Part shown: in pieces, positions 25,935 through 34,747 of the stretch | Layout: each line of letters opens with the position of its first letter | How positions within the stretch are numbered: position 1 is the stretch's first letter | Source: a virus | Strand: one strand, 5' to 3' | DNA: 54,732 nucleotides | IMG/VR virus record: IMGVR_UViG_3300025450_000037 | Coordinates: 1 to 54,732 of that record | The notes under the pieces: model-generated | The model's input: only the letters and a program-made list of their open reading frames with translations | Told to the model about the DNA's origin: nothing | The model's database searches: none | Translations under genes and position numbers: made by a program

Positions 25935-27956
25935 TTAATTTATATCAAAATCTGGATAACCATTGTTTACTACTACTCCATCTGCAACAATTAATCCAAA
26001 TGGCGTTCTATTAAACTCATAGACCTCTGTAATTTCATCAATTACATCTATTGATTTAACATCTAGAAGGTATATCTCATTATCGTTAAGATCACTTTCT
26101 ACAGTAACAATTTGATCACCTGGAACTAAACGATTTGCATTAGTTAATCTGTATTGACCATCTGTTAATACAAGAATTTCTTCTAATACTGAGAATCTTT
26201 TAGCTTTATCTCCATTTATTATAATTGTTTCTTTTTGTGTAGCAACTGTAATATCTGTAACTTCAGATTCAATAAATTTGAAATTATTTAATTCAGCTAT
26301 ACTAAATGCTGCTATTTCTTTAAGACTTACATCTCCAAGTATCCCGTCAAAAACCTTGGTAAGAAGTACGTCTCCTACAGATATGTGTTTTGCTGCTCTA
26401 TATCCTGTAGTTGTAAGAACAAGAGTGTCTTCATGTATACAGAAACCTGGTGGTGCAAAGAACCCTGGTGGGGCAAAGAACCCTGGAGGTGCAAAGAACC
26501 CTGGAGGTGCAAAGAACCCTGGAGGTGCAAAGAACCCTGGAGGTGCAAAGAACCCTGGTGGGGCAAAGAACCCTGGAGGTGCAAAGAACCCTGGAGGTGC
26601 AAAGAACCCTGGAGGTGCAAAGAACCCTGGTGGGAAGAATGGTGGGAAGAACGGCGCAAGTGTTGTTACAGTTCCCGAAGCTGCAGAAGTGGCAGAAGTT
26701 CCGTTTGCGTTTACTGCTTGAACAGTATAATAATCAGAGTTTCCAGCTGTTTCTGTAAAGTTATAAGGAGAAGATGTTACTCCAGTTACAGTTCCGTGTG
26801 CACTTGAAATTACATTATAGCTTGTAATACCAGATCCACCATTATTTGGTGCGGTCCAAGATACCTGATCATAGTTTATTTGAGCTGATGCAGTTACTCC
26901 TGTAGGAGCTGCTGGAATTGTTGTTGGTGTAACGGAAGCGGCTGATGAAGCCAATGATGTTCCATTTGCATTTGTTGCAGTCATTGTAAATGAATAGTTT
27001 GTTCCACCAGTCATTCCAGAAACTGTGATTGGCGAAGTTGTTCCACTGGCAGTTTGAGATCCGCTAGAAGTTACGTTATAACTAGAAACAGCTTTTCCTC
27101 CAGTTCCTCCTGCCGTGAATGATATTTTTGCTTGTGCATTACCAAAAGCTACACCTACTCCAACATCTGCTGCTGAAATTGATTGTGGTGCTTGAGGAAT
27201 TGTAGTAACAGTCACAGAAGAAGATGTTGTTGGACTACTTGAATAAAGAGATGGTGATGCTGCGCCAGATTTTATTGCGCTGGCACTATTGTAGTTTGTT
27301 TTAGAAGCAGTAATAGTAATATTTGAACCCTGATTTGCAGAAAGTCCAGATACTGTTACTCCAGAACCTGATATGGAAACAGAACCAGCAGAAGATGATG
27401 CAGAGTATGTTTGTGTTGCATCATAATTTGTTATGGTAAATGTAAATCCATTAGCAGTGGATGTGGCTGATGAAAATGTTGGAGTTGACAAATTTGCAGT
27501 CAAAGCACTTGATGTTACTGTTAAAGGAGTAGATGTGTATGTAGATTGTGTTTCATTTATAGTAACAGTTGCAGCTTGATTTGAAGTTAAACCAGTAACT
27601 GTAAATGTTGTTCCTGAAACAGTTACGGTACCCACCGTAGTAGTTGCGGAATAAGTTTCAACTCCATTTGAGTTTGTTACAGAAAAAGTAAATCCATCAG
27701 CTGTTTGAGTTATTGCTCCTATTGTTGGCTGAGGAAGTGGTCCTCCAAAAGCTGGTGGTGCAAAGAACCCTGGTGGTGCAAAGAACCCTGGAGGTGCAAA
27801 GAACCCTGGAGGTGCAAAGAACCCTGGTGGGGCAAAGAACCCTGGAGGGGCAAAGAACCCTGGAGGTGAGAATACGTAAGGCGGAGGTGGCGGAGTAACA
27901 GGAGGCGGAGGCGGGGTTACTCCAGTATAAATTTGATCTTGAGGTGATGTTGACAT
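25935..27956 (-). CDS. Proline-rich PPGFFA-repeat tail protein with FN3-like domains and C-terminal Hint domain
   Basis: 673 residues. Order: short leader ending IYTGVTPPPPP; six PPGFFA hexapeptides (~30-70); cadherin/FN3-like beta domains (~75-240); two fibronectin-III domains (~250-430); ten more PPGFFA units ending in PPGFC. A Hint domain begins at Cys506 and runs to the C-terminus: CIHEDTLVLTTTGYRA with ISVGDVLL (block A), then VPGDQIV, and VYEFNRTPFGLIVADGVVVNNG (blocks F/G). The usual TxxH of block B is not visible (FSVLEEILV there), and the HN pair appears as NN. Hint folds self-cleave proteins, but splicing is unlikely because no C-extein is present. Probably a fibre or adhesin that may be cleaved or lipid/amine-conjugated at Cys506. 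It lies directly upstream of the oxygenases. Confidence 0.82.
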   Translation of the reverse strand: MSTSPQDQIYTGVTPPPPPVTPPPPPYVFSPPGFFAPPGFFAPPGFFAPPGFFAPPGFFAPPGFFAPPAFGGPLPQPTIGAITQTADGFTFSVTNSNGVETYSATTTVGTVTVSGTTFTVTGLTSNQAATVTINETQSTYTSTPLTVTSSALTANLSTPTFSSATSTANGFTFTITNYDATQTYSASSSAGSVSISGSGVTVSGLSANQGSNITITASKTNYNSASAIKSGAASPSLYSSSPTTSSSVTVTTIPQAPQSISAADVGVGVAFGNAQAKISFTAGGTGGKAVSSYNVTSSGSQTASGTTSPITVSGMTGGTNYSFTMTATNANGTSLASSAASVTPTTIPAAPTGVTASAQINYDQVSWTAPNNGGSGITSYNVISSAHGTVTGVTSSPYNFTETAGNSDYYTVQAVNANGTSATSAASGTVTTLAPFFPPFFPPGFFAPPGFFAPPGFFAPPGFFAPPGFFAPPGFFAPPGFFAPPGFFAPPGFFAPPGFFAPPGFCIHEDTLVLTTTGYRAAKHISVGDVLLTKVFDGILGDVSLKEIAAFSIAELNNFKFIESEVTDITVATQKETIIINGDKAKRFSVLEEILVLTDGQYRLTNANRLVPGDQIVTVESDLNDNEIYLLDVKSIDVIDEITEVYEFNRTPFGLIVADGVVVNNGYPDFDIN
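26445..26632 (-). repeat. PPGFFA array 2 (ten copies)
   Basis: Ten near-identical 18-bp units encoding Pro-Pro-Gly-Phe-Phe-Ala, leading directly into the first residue (Cys506) of the Hint domain. Silent differences are limited to a few positions (GGAGGT versus GGTGGG), so the array expanded recently. Confidence 0.92.
27751..27872 (-). repeat. PPGFFA array 1 (six copies)
   Basis: Six 18-bp units encoding PPGFFA near the N-terminus of the same protein, preceded by FSPPG and followed by PPAFGG. Confidence 0.9.
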
Positions 27957-27993
27957 TATTACTCACTCTCCTTCTGTTTTAAATTATTAATTA

Positions 27994-28002
27994 ATTGTAT
28001 CA
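27994..28002 (-). promoter_or_regulatory. Extended -10 promoter of the PPGFFA/Hint gene
   Basis: TGATACAAT on the minus strand, 38 bases before ATG 27956; AAGGAGA lies in between. No -35 visible. Confidence 0.58.
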
Positions 28003-28010
28003 TGATTTTA

Positions 28011-28334
28011 TTAAGCATAAGAATTAGCAACAATTGAAAATGTATATGCTGTATTCGAAGCTAGCCCTTCAAAAAGATATGATGTTGCAGGAGCATTAAC
28101 TGTAGCTGTATAAGTTGTTGGGGTTGTTGTTATTGTATAAGAAACTATAGGCAGTGTATTTGTATCTGTCCAAGATAGCTGTGCAGCAGCTCCCTGACCT
28201 GAAGCAGAAGCTTGATTTGAAACAGCGGTTGCAAGATATGCTCTATTTGTTCCAACATCTGTAGCAGTTATAGAAACTACTGCCTTTGGTGGTACCTGCT
28301 CTCCTTGTCCCGCATTAGTTGCATGTTTTGCCAT
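28011..28334 (-). CDS. Small single fibronectin-III-like protein
   Basis: 107 residues. A polar leader (MAKHATNAGQGEQVPPKAVV) is followed by one FN3-like domain ending YLFEGLASNTAYTFSIVANSYA. GGGGAAA precedes the ATG. It is related to the FN3 domains of the neighbouring Hint protein. Probably a tail-associated decoration or fibre-tip protein. Confidence 0.75.
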   Translation of the reverse strand: MAKHATNAGQGEQVPPKAVVSITATDVGTNRAYLATAVSNQASASGQGAAAQLSWTDTNTLPIVSYTITTTPTTYTATVNAPATSYLFEGLASNTAYTFSIVANSYA

Positions 28335-28363
28335 TTATATTTCCCCTTTTCTATTTTTAATTA

Positions 28364-31300
28364 TTAAGCTGAAAGATCTCCATAAAGAATCCAGGATGTT
28401 GCTGAAACCTTCATGGCTGTTGCTACCGAGTTTGTTGCTCTTAACTTTAAGCCTGGAGTTCCAGAAATTGTAGCACCAGATGCTGATCCTGATCCTGATA
28501 CTGCAATCGCTGCAAGAGTACCAGTATATTGCCAAAAGTTAACTGATGTTCCAATTGCACAACCTGCGTCAGCTATAGTAAATGTGTTTGAACCTGATAC
28601 AGGAATAAACTGATCTCTATAAGTTGCTGGGTTAAATGAGGCTGAAGATGCTTGTTGAGAAGCAATTGTTGTAAGTGATGGTACACCTGCAGTAGTTTGG
28701 TTTGTTCCATCTGCAAATGTTATAGATCCACCTGAAGCATAAGTTGTGGTTCCAGACATTGTTGCATTTGAAATTGATGGTGAAGTCAAAGTCTTATTTG
28801 TAAGAGTTTGAGTATCTGTTAAACCAACAATTGCAGACCCTGGAATTGTTTGTCCACCTACTGCTGTAGTTGAAAGAACAGTAGTTCCATTAATCATGAA
28901 TGTTTTACCAGAAGCGATATTTAAGCTTTCTGATGAGTTAAATGATCCTGTAGATGAGTACCACTTAAGGGTTTTATCTGTAGCACCCTTAATTGTGATT
29001 CCCGCACCATTTGCAGTTACATCTGTTGGAGTAGCTGTATTAGAGATAACAAGAACTTGCTCTGTTGTATTAAGAGTAGTTGAGTTAATTGTGGTTGTTG
29101 TACCGTTAACTGTCAAGTTACCACCAACGGTTACATCTCCAGTTGTGCTGATAGTTCCAGCACTTGAAAGTGAGAGTCCAGATATTGATGTTACTGTTGC
29201 GCCAGAAGCTATTGATGTGGTACCTATAGTAGGGGCATTATAACCTGCTGGTACGTTAGACCATTGCACTCCAGTTCCAGTTGACTGTAAGTATTGACCA
29301 GTTATTCCTGTGCTTGAGTTTGCAGTCAAAGAACCTGTAAGTGTTGCTGATGCAATTGAAGGTGATGTAAGAGTTTTGTTTGTAAGATTTTGTGTTCCAG
29401 TTAGCGTTGCTACTGTTGAATCTATTGCAATTGTGACTGCTCCTGAACCATCAAACGATGATCCTGAAAGTCCCGTTCCAATTGTAAGAGGATTTGTAGT
29501 AGATGCTTTTATGCTGATTGCAGCCGAACCATCAAAAGTAACACCATTTATGCTTCTTGCTACTGCAAGTTTTGTTGCAGTATCAGCATTACCAGTTACA
29601 TTACCAGTAAGTGCTCCAACAAATCCTGTTGATGTTACAGATGTAAGGCCAGCAAGGGTGGTTGCAGTTGCACCAAGTGCAATATTTGTTGAACCAACAG
29701 TTAAGCTTGGATTAGTTAATCCAGAATTTGGAATTGTTGATACTGAGCTAATTACACCAGAACCAGAAGTTGTTACATATCCAGATGTTGTTAATGGAAG
29801 CGTTACAGTTCCTGTAAATGTAGGTGATGATGTTGTTGCAATTCCTGTTACTGCTCCTGTTGAACCATTTACGCTAAGTACGCCAGTGTTAGCAATTGTT
29901 ACTGCTCCCGAGCCATTATATGAGGTTCCAGAAAGACCTGTTCCAATTGTAAGTGCATTTAGATTAGATCCAAGTGATACGCCTGAAATTGTTGAGTTTG
30001 TAAGTCCAGCATTTGGAATTGTTGCTACGCTTGAAATTACGCCCGCAGAAGTTGTTGTTACATATCCCGAAGTTGTGAGCGGGAGTGTGACAGTTCCTGT
30101 AAATGTAGGAGAAGCATTTGTAGCAAGTCCAGATATAGATCCACCAAGTGAAACTGCTGTACCATTTATGCTAATTGAAGAATTTGTAAGGCTTGAATTA
30201 GCAATATTAGAAATAGTGTTTGATAAACCAGAAATTGTCTTATTTGTAAGCGTATCATTAGTTGCACGTCCTACAAGAGTATCTGTAGATGTTGGCAATG
30301 TAAGTGTTCCTGCATTGCTGATTTGAGCAATTACTGGAGAAGTCAATGTTAATCCCGCCACAGTTGAAACAGTTGCTCCCAAAGCTACTGAAGTTGAACC
30401 TATAGTAACTGAGCTATTTGCAAGATTTGCATTTGAAACTCCACCTGATGCAAGCGATACAACACCTGAGTTAACCGAAAAATTAGAAGGCGTAAACGAT
30501 GCAATACCTTGTGTTGATGTAGTTGCAATAGCCTGGGTTCCTGTTGTATAACCAGTTATACGACCATATGAGTCAACTGAAATTGCTGTAACACGTGTAG
30601 GAGAAACCCCACCTGTTGTATTTGTTTGAGTAACGTTGGCAAGATCTACAGAATCAGCAGTAACATTAAGAGTTGAAGAAACAACATCTACTTCGTTTCC
30701 TGTTCTTGTAAGACCATTTCCTGCAATAAATGTTGCTGCTCCAGAGAACTGAGTCCATGTTAATGAATCTGTTCCAAGTAACAGTGCCCCATTAGTTCCA
30801 GTTCCTGTTGCTGTTTCTACAAAGCTTTGGTTTCCATTATTAGAACCATAAAGAACATATACAGCATCTCCAGAAACAACCTGTCCAGTAATATGGTTAT
30901 CTGAATCTGTGGCACGTGTCAACGTCCACTTCGAAGAAGTTCCGCCATTTGATGTAACTATATATATACCATTTTGAGAAGCTGTTGCTTGGTTTTTAAC
31001 AAGAACACGGTTTCCATTGCTTACAGAAACTCCATCTACAGTAAGTGCTCCGTTTGCTGTTGCAACTAATGTTGCACCGATTCCTTTTCCACCATTAGCA
31101 TCTGTTGTTCCATCTGTATATGTTGAGGCAGGAAGTACGCCAGCGGTTGCTGCCTGAACTGCTGAGTGCCAGTTCATTCCTGCAGTTAAGTTATCAACAT
31201 ATGCTTTAGAAGCAGCATGTCCAGCTGATGTAGGTGTTTGGTTAATTGTAATTAAGTTTGCACTAAAGTTACCAGATGCATCACGAGCAACTATTGTTGA

Positions 31301-34267
31301 TGCTGTATTTGCATCTGTTGCAGTTGTTGCAGAATTTGCAACCTTGCCAGATGTTGAAATTGTATTAAGCTTGGTATCTGCAATAGATCCTGCAAGCATT
31401 GTATTTGTAACTGTTGCTGTATCTGCTTGTGTTACTGCAGTTCCCGCAATTTTTGTTGCAAGAATTGCTGCGGAAGTTGAGATATCAGCATTAACAATTG
31501 TTCCATCTGCAATCATGGCGGAAGTAACAGAGCCAGTATCTGTTGTTTGAACCATATGCTGAGTAGCATTAGAAATTGCGGTATTGCGGTTAGATACTTC
31601 TGTAGCAATTGCAGTATCAGTATATCCTTCAGATGTTGAAATTGCTTGCGATTTAGCAGTATTTATAGCTGAGTTGCGATTTGTAACTTCTGTTGATATA
31701 GCAGTATCTGTATATCCTTCAGCAGTTGTAATAGCATTTGCTTTAGCATTATCTGTATAAGTCTCAGCTGTAGTAAGTGCAGTTGCAATTGCAGAATTAC
31801 GATTTGTAACTTCAGTTGATATTGCTGAATCTGTATATGACTCAGAGGTTGAAATAGCTTGTGACTTTGCGGTAGCAATTTCTCCCGTAATTGTTGTATG
31901 AAGAGTTGAATCTGCAGCAGTAGCAAATGCTTCTGCAGTTGATATAGCAGATGCTTTTGCAGTATCAGCATAACCTTCTGCAGTTGTCAAAGAGGTTGCA
32001 ATTGCTGTGTTTCGGTTTGTAACTTCTGTTGAGATTGCAGAGTCTGTGTAACCTTCTGCAGTTGTAATTGCTTGCGACTTAGCAGTATTTATAGCAGAGT
32101 TACGGTTACTAACTTCAGTAGAAATTGCTGCATCTGTATATGTCTCAGATGTTGAGATAGCTTCTGCTTTCTTTGTATCCGCATAAGATTCGGCGGTAGA
32201 AAGAGAAGTTGCAATTGCTGTATTTCTATTAGAAACTTCACCAGATATAGCATTGTCTGTATAAGTTTCTGAAGTTGATATTGCTGCATTTTTAGCAGTA
32301 TTTATAGCTAAATTACGATTAGTAACTTCTGTTGCAATACTTGAATCTGTATATGCTTCAGCATCTGATTTAGCTGTAGCGATATGGTTTGATACAGTAA
32401 CCACAAAGCTTGGATCATCACCTATTGCATCTGCAAGTTCTTTAAGTGTGTCTAAAGTTGAAGGTGCAGCGTTTACAAGGTTTGAAATTTGTGCATCTGT
32501 ATAACCTTCTGATGTAGATATTGCTTGAGATTTAGCTGTTGCAATTTCTCCAGTAATGGTTGTGTGTAATGCTGAATCTTGAGAATCAGTATATGATTCA
32601 GCTGCTGCAATAGCCTCAGATTTCTTTGTATCAGCATAAGATTCAGATGTTGAAATTGCTTGAGATTTAGCAGTTGCAATTGCGTTATTTCTATTGGAAA
32701 TTTCTGTAGAAATTGCTGAGTTAGTATAGTTTTCGGAAGTTGTTATTGCGTTTGATATATCAGTAGATCTTGTTGATGCTTCTGATGCTATAGCTGCATT
32801 ACGATCTAACACTTCTTGATCTATTGCATCATCAACGTAGTCTTTGTCTGCTAATGCTGCTGTGTCATCAATTCCGTGAACATTTGTTGTAGATGATTCA
32901 TGATTAGAAAGGTTTCCTGAATTTAAATTTAATTGATTTTGGATATTTGATGTTAATCCTGAAAGGTAAGATATATCTGTAGATGTAACTGTTCCTATAG
33001 AGGTGGTAGATGGAAGAGAAACGTTACCAGTCAAAGTTGTATTGTGTGATGAAGCTAAAAGCCCTAGTTCAGTGCCTAAATCTGTAACTTGTGAAATTGT
33101 TACAGAATTAATTTTTGAAGAACCAATTGTTCCTTCTGCAATGTTTGATCCTGTTATTGTTTCTGAAGCAATATTAGATCCCAATATTGTTGCTGAGCTA
33201 ATTTTTGAACCATCTATCGTTCCAGAAGCAATCTTTGCACCAGTTATTGCATTGTCTGCAATATTTACAGTTTCAATTGCATTCGAAGCAACTTTTGCAC
33301 TTGTTACTGAGCTATCCGCAATATTTACAGTTTGAATTGCATTTGTAGCAATTTTTTCATTTGTTATTGTTTGATCGGCAATTTTATCTGCTGTAATTGT
33401 TGCAGTAGCAATTTTTGCATCTGTTATTGCTTGATCAATAATATTTGATGTTGAAACTGAGTTGTCTCCAAGTTGTACATTTGTTATAGAACCAGAAGCA
33501 ATCATTCTTCCCGCCACAGAACCTGAAGGTCCAACTATTAACCCATCAAAATTTGCATCTCCATTAATTGTTGGATTATCTATTGTTGGATTATTAAGTG
33601 TTGTTCCAGTAAGGTTACCGTTAGTTATAATTGCGCCAATCTGAGCAGAAACATTTGCTGCAAAGTTGTTATCATCGTTAATTGCATCAGCAAGTTCTTT
33701 AAGGGTATTTAAAGTAGATGGAGCAGAATTAACCAAATTTGCAATTGCTGTATCAGCATAATTTTCTGAACTTGAAATAGCTTGAGATTTAGCAGTTGCT
33801 ATTTCACTTGTAATGGTTGTGTGTAATGTTGAATCTGCAGAAGTTGCAAAAGATTCTGATGCAGAAATTGCTTCAGACTTTTTTGTGTCAGCATAAGATT
33901 CAGCTGTTGCAATAGCTTCGGCTTTTTTTGCATCAGCATATGATTGAGATGTTGAAATTGCTTGAGATTTAGCAGAATCAATTGATGATTCACGATTAGT
34001 TACTTCTTGTGCAATAGCATTGTTTAAATCTACAATTGTAGCAAAATTTGTATCAACAGTACCTGTTAATGCTGCATTAATAGCATCTGTAAGGTTTGCT
34101 GGGGTAACAGTTGCATAACCAAGATCATTCCAATTATTTGTTCCATCACCAATTTTAATTTGTAGAGTATCTGTCTCTACTCCTGCTTCTCCCGCTGCTA
34201 GCACGGGATTTACTGAGGTCCAATCTGTTGATGTTCCTCTGCGAATCTGAATTCTTACTGTTGACAT
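28364..34267 (-). CDS. Giant tail fibre protein
   Basis: 1967 residues. The N-terminus (IQIRRGTSTDWTSVNPVLA...GDGTNNWNDLGY) is a widespread phage fibre-start domain. Then come long coiled-coil repeats of SYTDSAISTEVTNRNSAI type (~90-960) interrupted by VNAAPSTLDTLKELADAI blocks and, at ~230-370, a repeat of (ITSAKIADNAI)-type units. A domain around 1050-1180 (GMNWHSAVQAATAG..., SGDAVYVLYGS) is also common in fibres. Ser/Thr/Gly-rich beta repeats follow, and the end is a compact C-terminal domain. This should be the main long tail fibre. Its repetitive coding DNA gives long false open frames on the plus strand. Confidence 0.9.
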   Translation of the reverse strand: MSTVRIQIRRGTSTDWTSVNPVLAAGEAGVETDTLQIKIGDGTNNWNDLGYATVTPANLTDAINAALTGTVDTNFATIVDLNNAIAQEVTNRESSIDSAKSQAISTSQSYADAKKAEAIATAESYADTKKSEAISASESFATSADSTLHTTITSEIATAKSQAISSSENYADTAIANLVNSAPSTLNTLKELADAINDDNNFAANVSAQIGAIITNGNLTGTTLNNPTIDNPTINGDANFDGLIVGPSGSVAGRMIASGSITNVQLGDNSVSTSNIIDQAITDAKIATATITADKIADQTITNEKIATNAIQTVNIADSSVTSAKVASNAIETVNIADNAITGAKIASGTIDGSKISSATILGSNIASETITGSNIAEGTIGSSKINSVTISQVTDLGTELGLLASSHNTTLTGNVSLPSTTSIGTVTSTDISYLSGLTSNIQNQLNLNSGNLSNHESSTTNVHGIDDTAALADKDYVDDAIDQEVLDRNAAIASEASTRSTDISNAITTSENYTNSAISTEISNRNNAIATAKSQAISTSESYADTKKSEAIAAAESYTDSQDSALHTTITGEIATAKSQAISTSEGYTDAQISNLVNAAPSTLDTLKELADAIGDDPSFVVTVSNHIATAKSDAEAYTDSSIATEVTNRNLAINTAKNAAISTSETYTDNAISGEVSNRNTAIATSLSTAESYADTKKAEAISTSETYTDAAISTEVSNRNSAINTAKSQAITTAEGYTDSAISTEVTNRNTAIATSLTTAEGYADTAKASAISTAEAFATAADSTLHTTITGEIATAKSQAISTSESYTDSAISTEVTNRNSAIATALTTAETYTDNAKANAITTAEGYTDTAISTEVTNRNSAINTAKSQAISTSEGYTDTAIATEVSNRNTAISNATQHMVQTTDTGSVTSAMIADGTIVNADISTSAAILATKIAGTAVTQADTATVTNTMLAGSIADTKLNTISTSGKVANSATTATDANTASTIVARDASGNFSANLITINQTPTSAGHAASKAYVDNLTAGMNWHSAVQAATAGVLPASTYTDGTTDANGGKGIGATLVATANGALTVDGVSVSNGNRVLVKNQATASQNGIYIVTSNGGTSSKWTLTRATDSDNHITGQVVSGDAVYVLYGSNNGNQSFVETATGTGTNGALLLGTDSLTWTQFSGAATFIAGNGLTRTGNEVDVVSSTLNVTADSVDLANVTQTNTTGGVSPTRVTAISVDSYGRITGYTTGTQAIATTSTQGIASFTPSNFSVNSGVVSLASGGVSNANLANSSVTIGSTSVALGATVSTVAGLTLTSPVIAQISNAGTLTLPTSTDTLVGRATNDTLTNKTISGLSNTISNIANSSLTNSSISINGTAVSLGGSISGLATNASPTFTGTVTLPLTTSGYVTTTSAGVISSVATIPNAGLTNSTISGVSLGSNLNALTIGTGLSGTSYNGSGAVTIANTGVLSVNGSTGAVTGIATTSSPTFTGTVTLPLTTSGYVTTSGSGVISSVSTIPNSGLTNPSLTVGSTNIALGATATTLAGLTSVTSTGFVGALTGNVTGNADTATKLAVARSINGVTFDGSAAISIKASTTNPLTIGTGLSGSSFDGSGAVTIAIDSTVATLTGTQNLTNKTLTSPSIASATLTGSLTANSSTGITGQYLQSTGTGVQWSNVPAGYNAPTIGTTSIASGATVTSISGLSLSSAGTISTTGDVTVGGNLTVNGTTTTINSTTLNTTEQVLVISNTATPTDVTANGAGITIKGATDKTLKWYSSTGSFNSSESLNIASGKTFMINGTTVLSTTAVGGQTIPGSAIVGLTDTQTLTNKTLTSPSISNATMSGTTTYASGGSITFADGTNQTTAGVPSLTTIASQQASSASFNPATYRDQFIPVSGSNTFTIADAGCAIGTSVNFWQYTGTLAAIAVSGSGSASGATISGTPGLKLRATNSVATAMKVSATSWILYGDLSA

Positions 34268-34291
34268 TTTATTTACCCCTTTATTTTTTAA

Positions 34292-34300
34292 ATTATATCA
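34292..34300 (-). promoter_or_regulatory. Extended -10 promoter of the giant fibre gene
   Basis: TGATATAAT on the minus strand 25 bases before ATG 34267. Confidence 0.55.
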
Positions 34301-34321
34301 GCTTGTCTTACAAATCCAGAA

Positions 34322-34681
34322 TTATACAATAATTCCAGAATCGAATAAATACTGAGCTGATGTTGTTGACGGATTACCCCCGTCAAGGAATTTAGAAGTG
34401 CCTGATGGCGAAACGCCATTTGCTTGTACTATATAGGTTGGTTGACCATTGTAATCAATTGATAAGCCAATGTCCATAAAAGATATATCGTTTGCTGAAT
34501 TTGGAATATCTGACGTATAGGCAACTGGAATCCAGGTGCCGTTAATCTGAACTTGAAGTCTGTTGTTTACAGAATCGTATGATATAGGGGTATTTCCTAG
34601 TATGACATTGGAATCAAATGTGGCATCTCCCGCCACTTCCAGCCCATTCTTAACTCTAAAATCTTTATTACTTGTTGTCAT
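34322..34681 (-). CDS. Short fibre-module protein
   Basis: 119 residues, opening MTTSNKDFRVKNGLEVAGDATF, a motif shared with the start of the next fibre gene (KNFRIKNGLVVEG). Such FRVKNGLxV starts are frequent in fibre subunits that trimerise. Contains a NNRLQVQINGTWIPVAYTSDIP stretch. Likely a small fibre or linker. Confidence 0.72.
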   Translation of the reverse strand: MTTSNKDFRVKNGLEVAGDATFDSNVILGNTPISYDSVNNRLQVQINGTWIPVAYTSDIPNSANDISFMDIGLSIDYNGQPTYIVQANGVSPSGTSKFLDGGNPSTTSAQYLFDSGIIV

Positions 34682-34714
34682 TTTTGGTTCACATATCCCC
34701 TAAAAATTTGTGGT

Positions 34715-34735
34715 GGGGGATTTTAGAGATCCCCC
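34715..34735 (-). terminator. Hairpin between fibre genes
   Basis: GGGGGAT/ATCCCCC stem with a 7-base loop after the stop at 34748, followed on the minus strand by an A/U-rich ...AAATTTTTAGG. Confidence 0.55.
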
Positions 34736-34747
34736 GAACTCTTTTAA

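Noticed and set aside
25935-26441. A splicing intein in the Hint protein
   Set aside because: The domain reaches the C-terminus with no C-extein, and the block B TxxH and terminal HN are altered; cleavage or conjugation at Cys506 is the more that can be proposed.
26278-26721. NPGGAK-repeat open frame on the plus strand
   Set aside because: Antisense copy of the PPGFFA array; no independent start signal.
29310-30326. Long open frame of 338 codons on the plus strand inside the giant fibre
   Set aside because: It is antisense to a repetitive Ser/Thr-rich fibre gene and rich in Val/Pro, a composition effect; no ribosome binding site or promoter supports it.
28364-34267. Diversity-generating retroelement target in the fibre
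   Set aside because: No reverse transcriptase gene and no template repeat were seen in the window.
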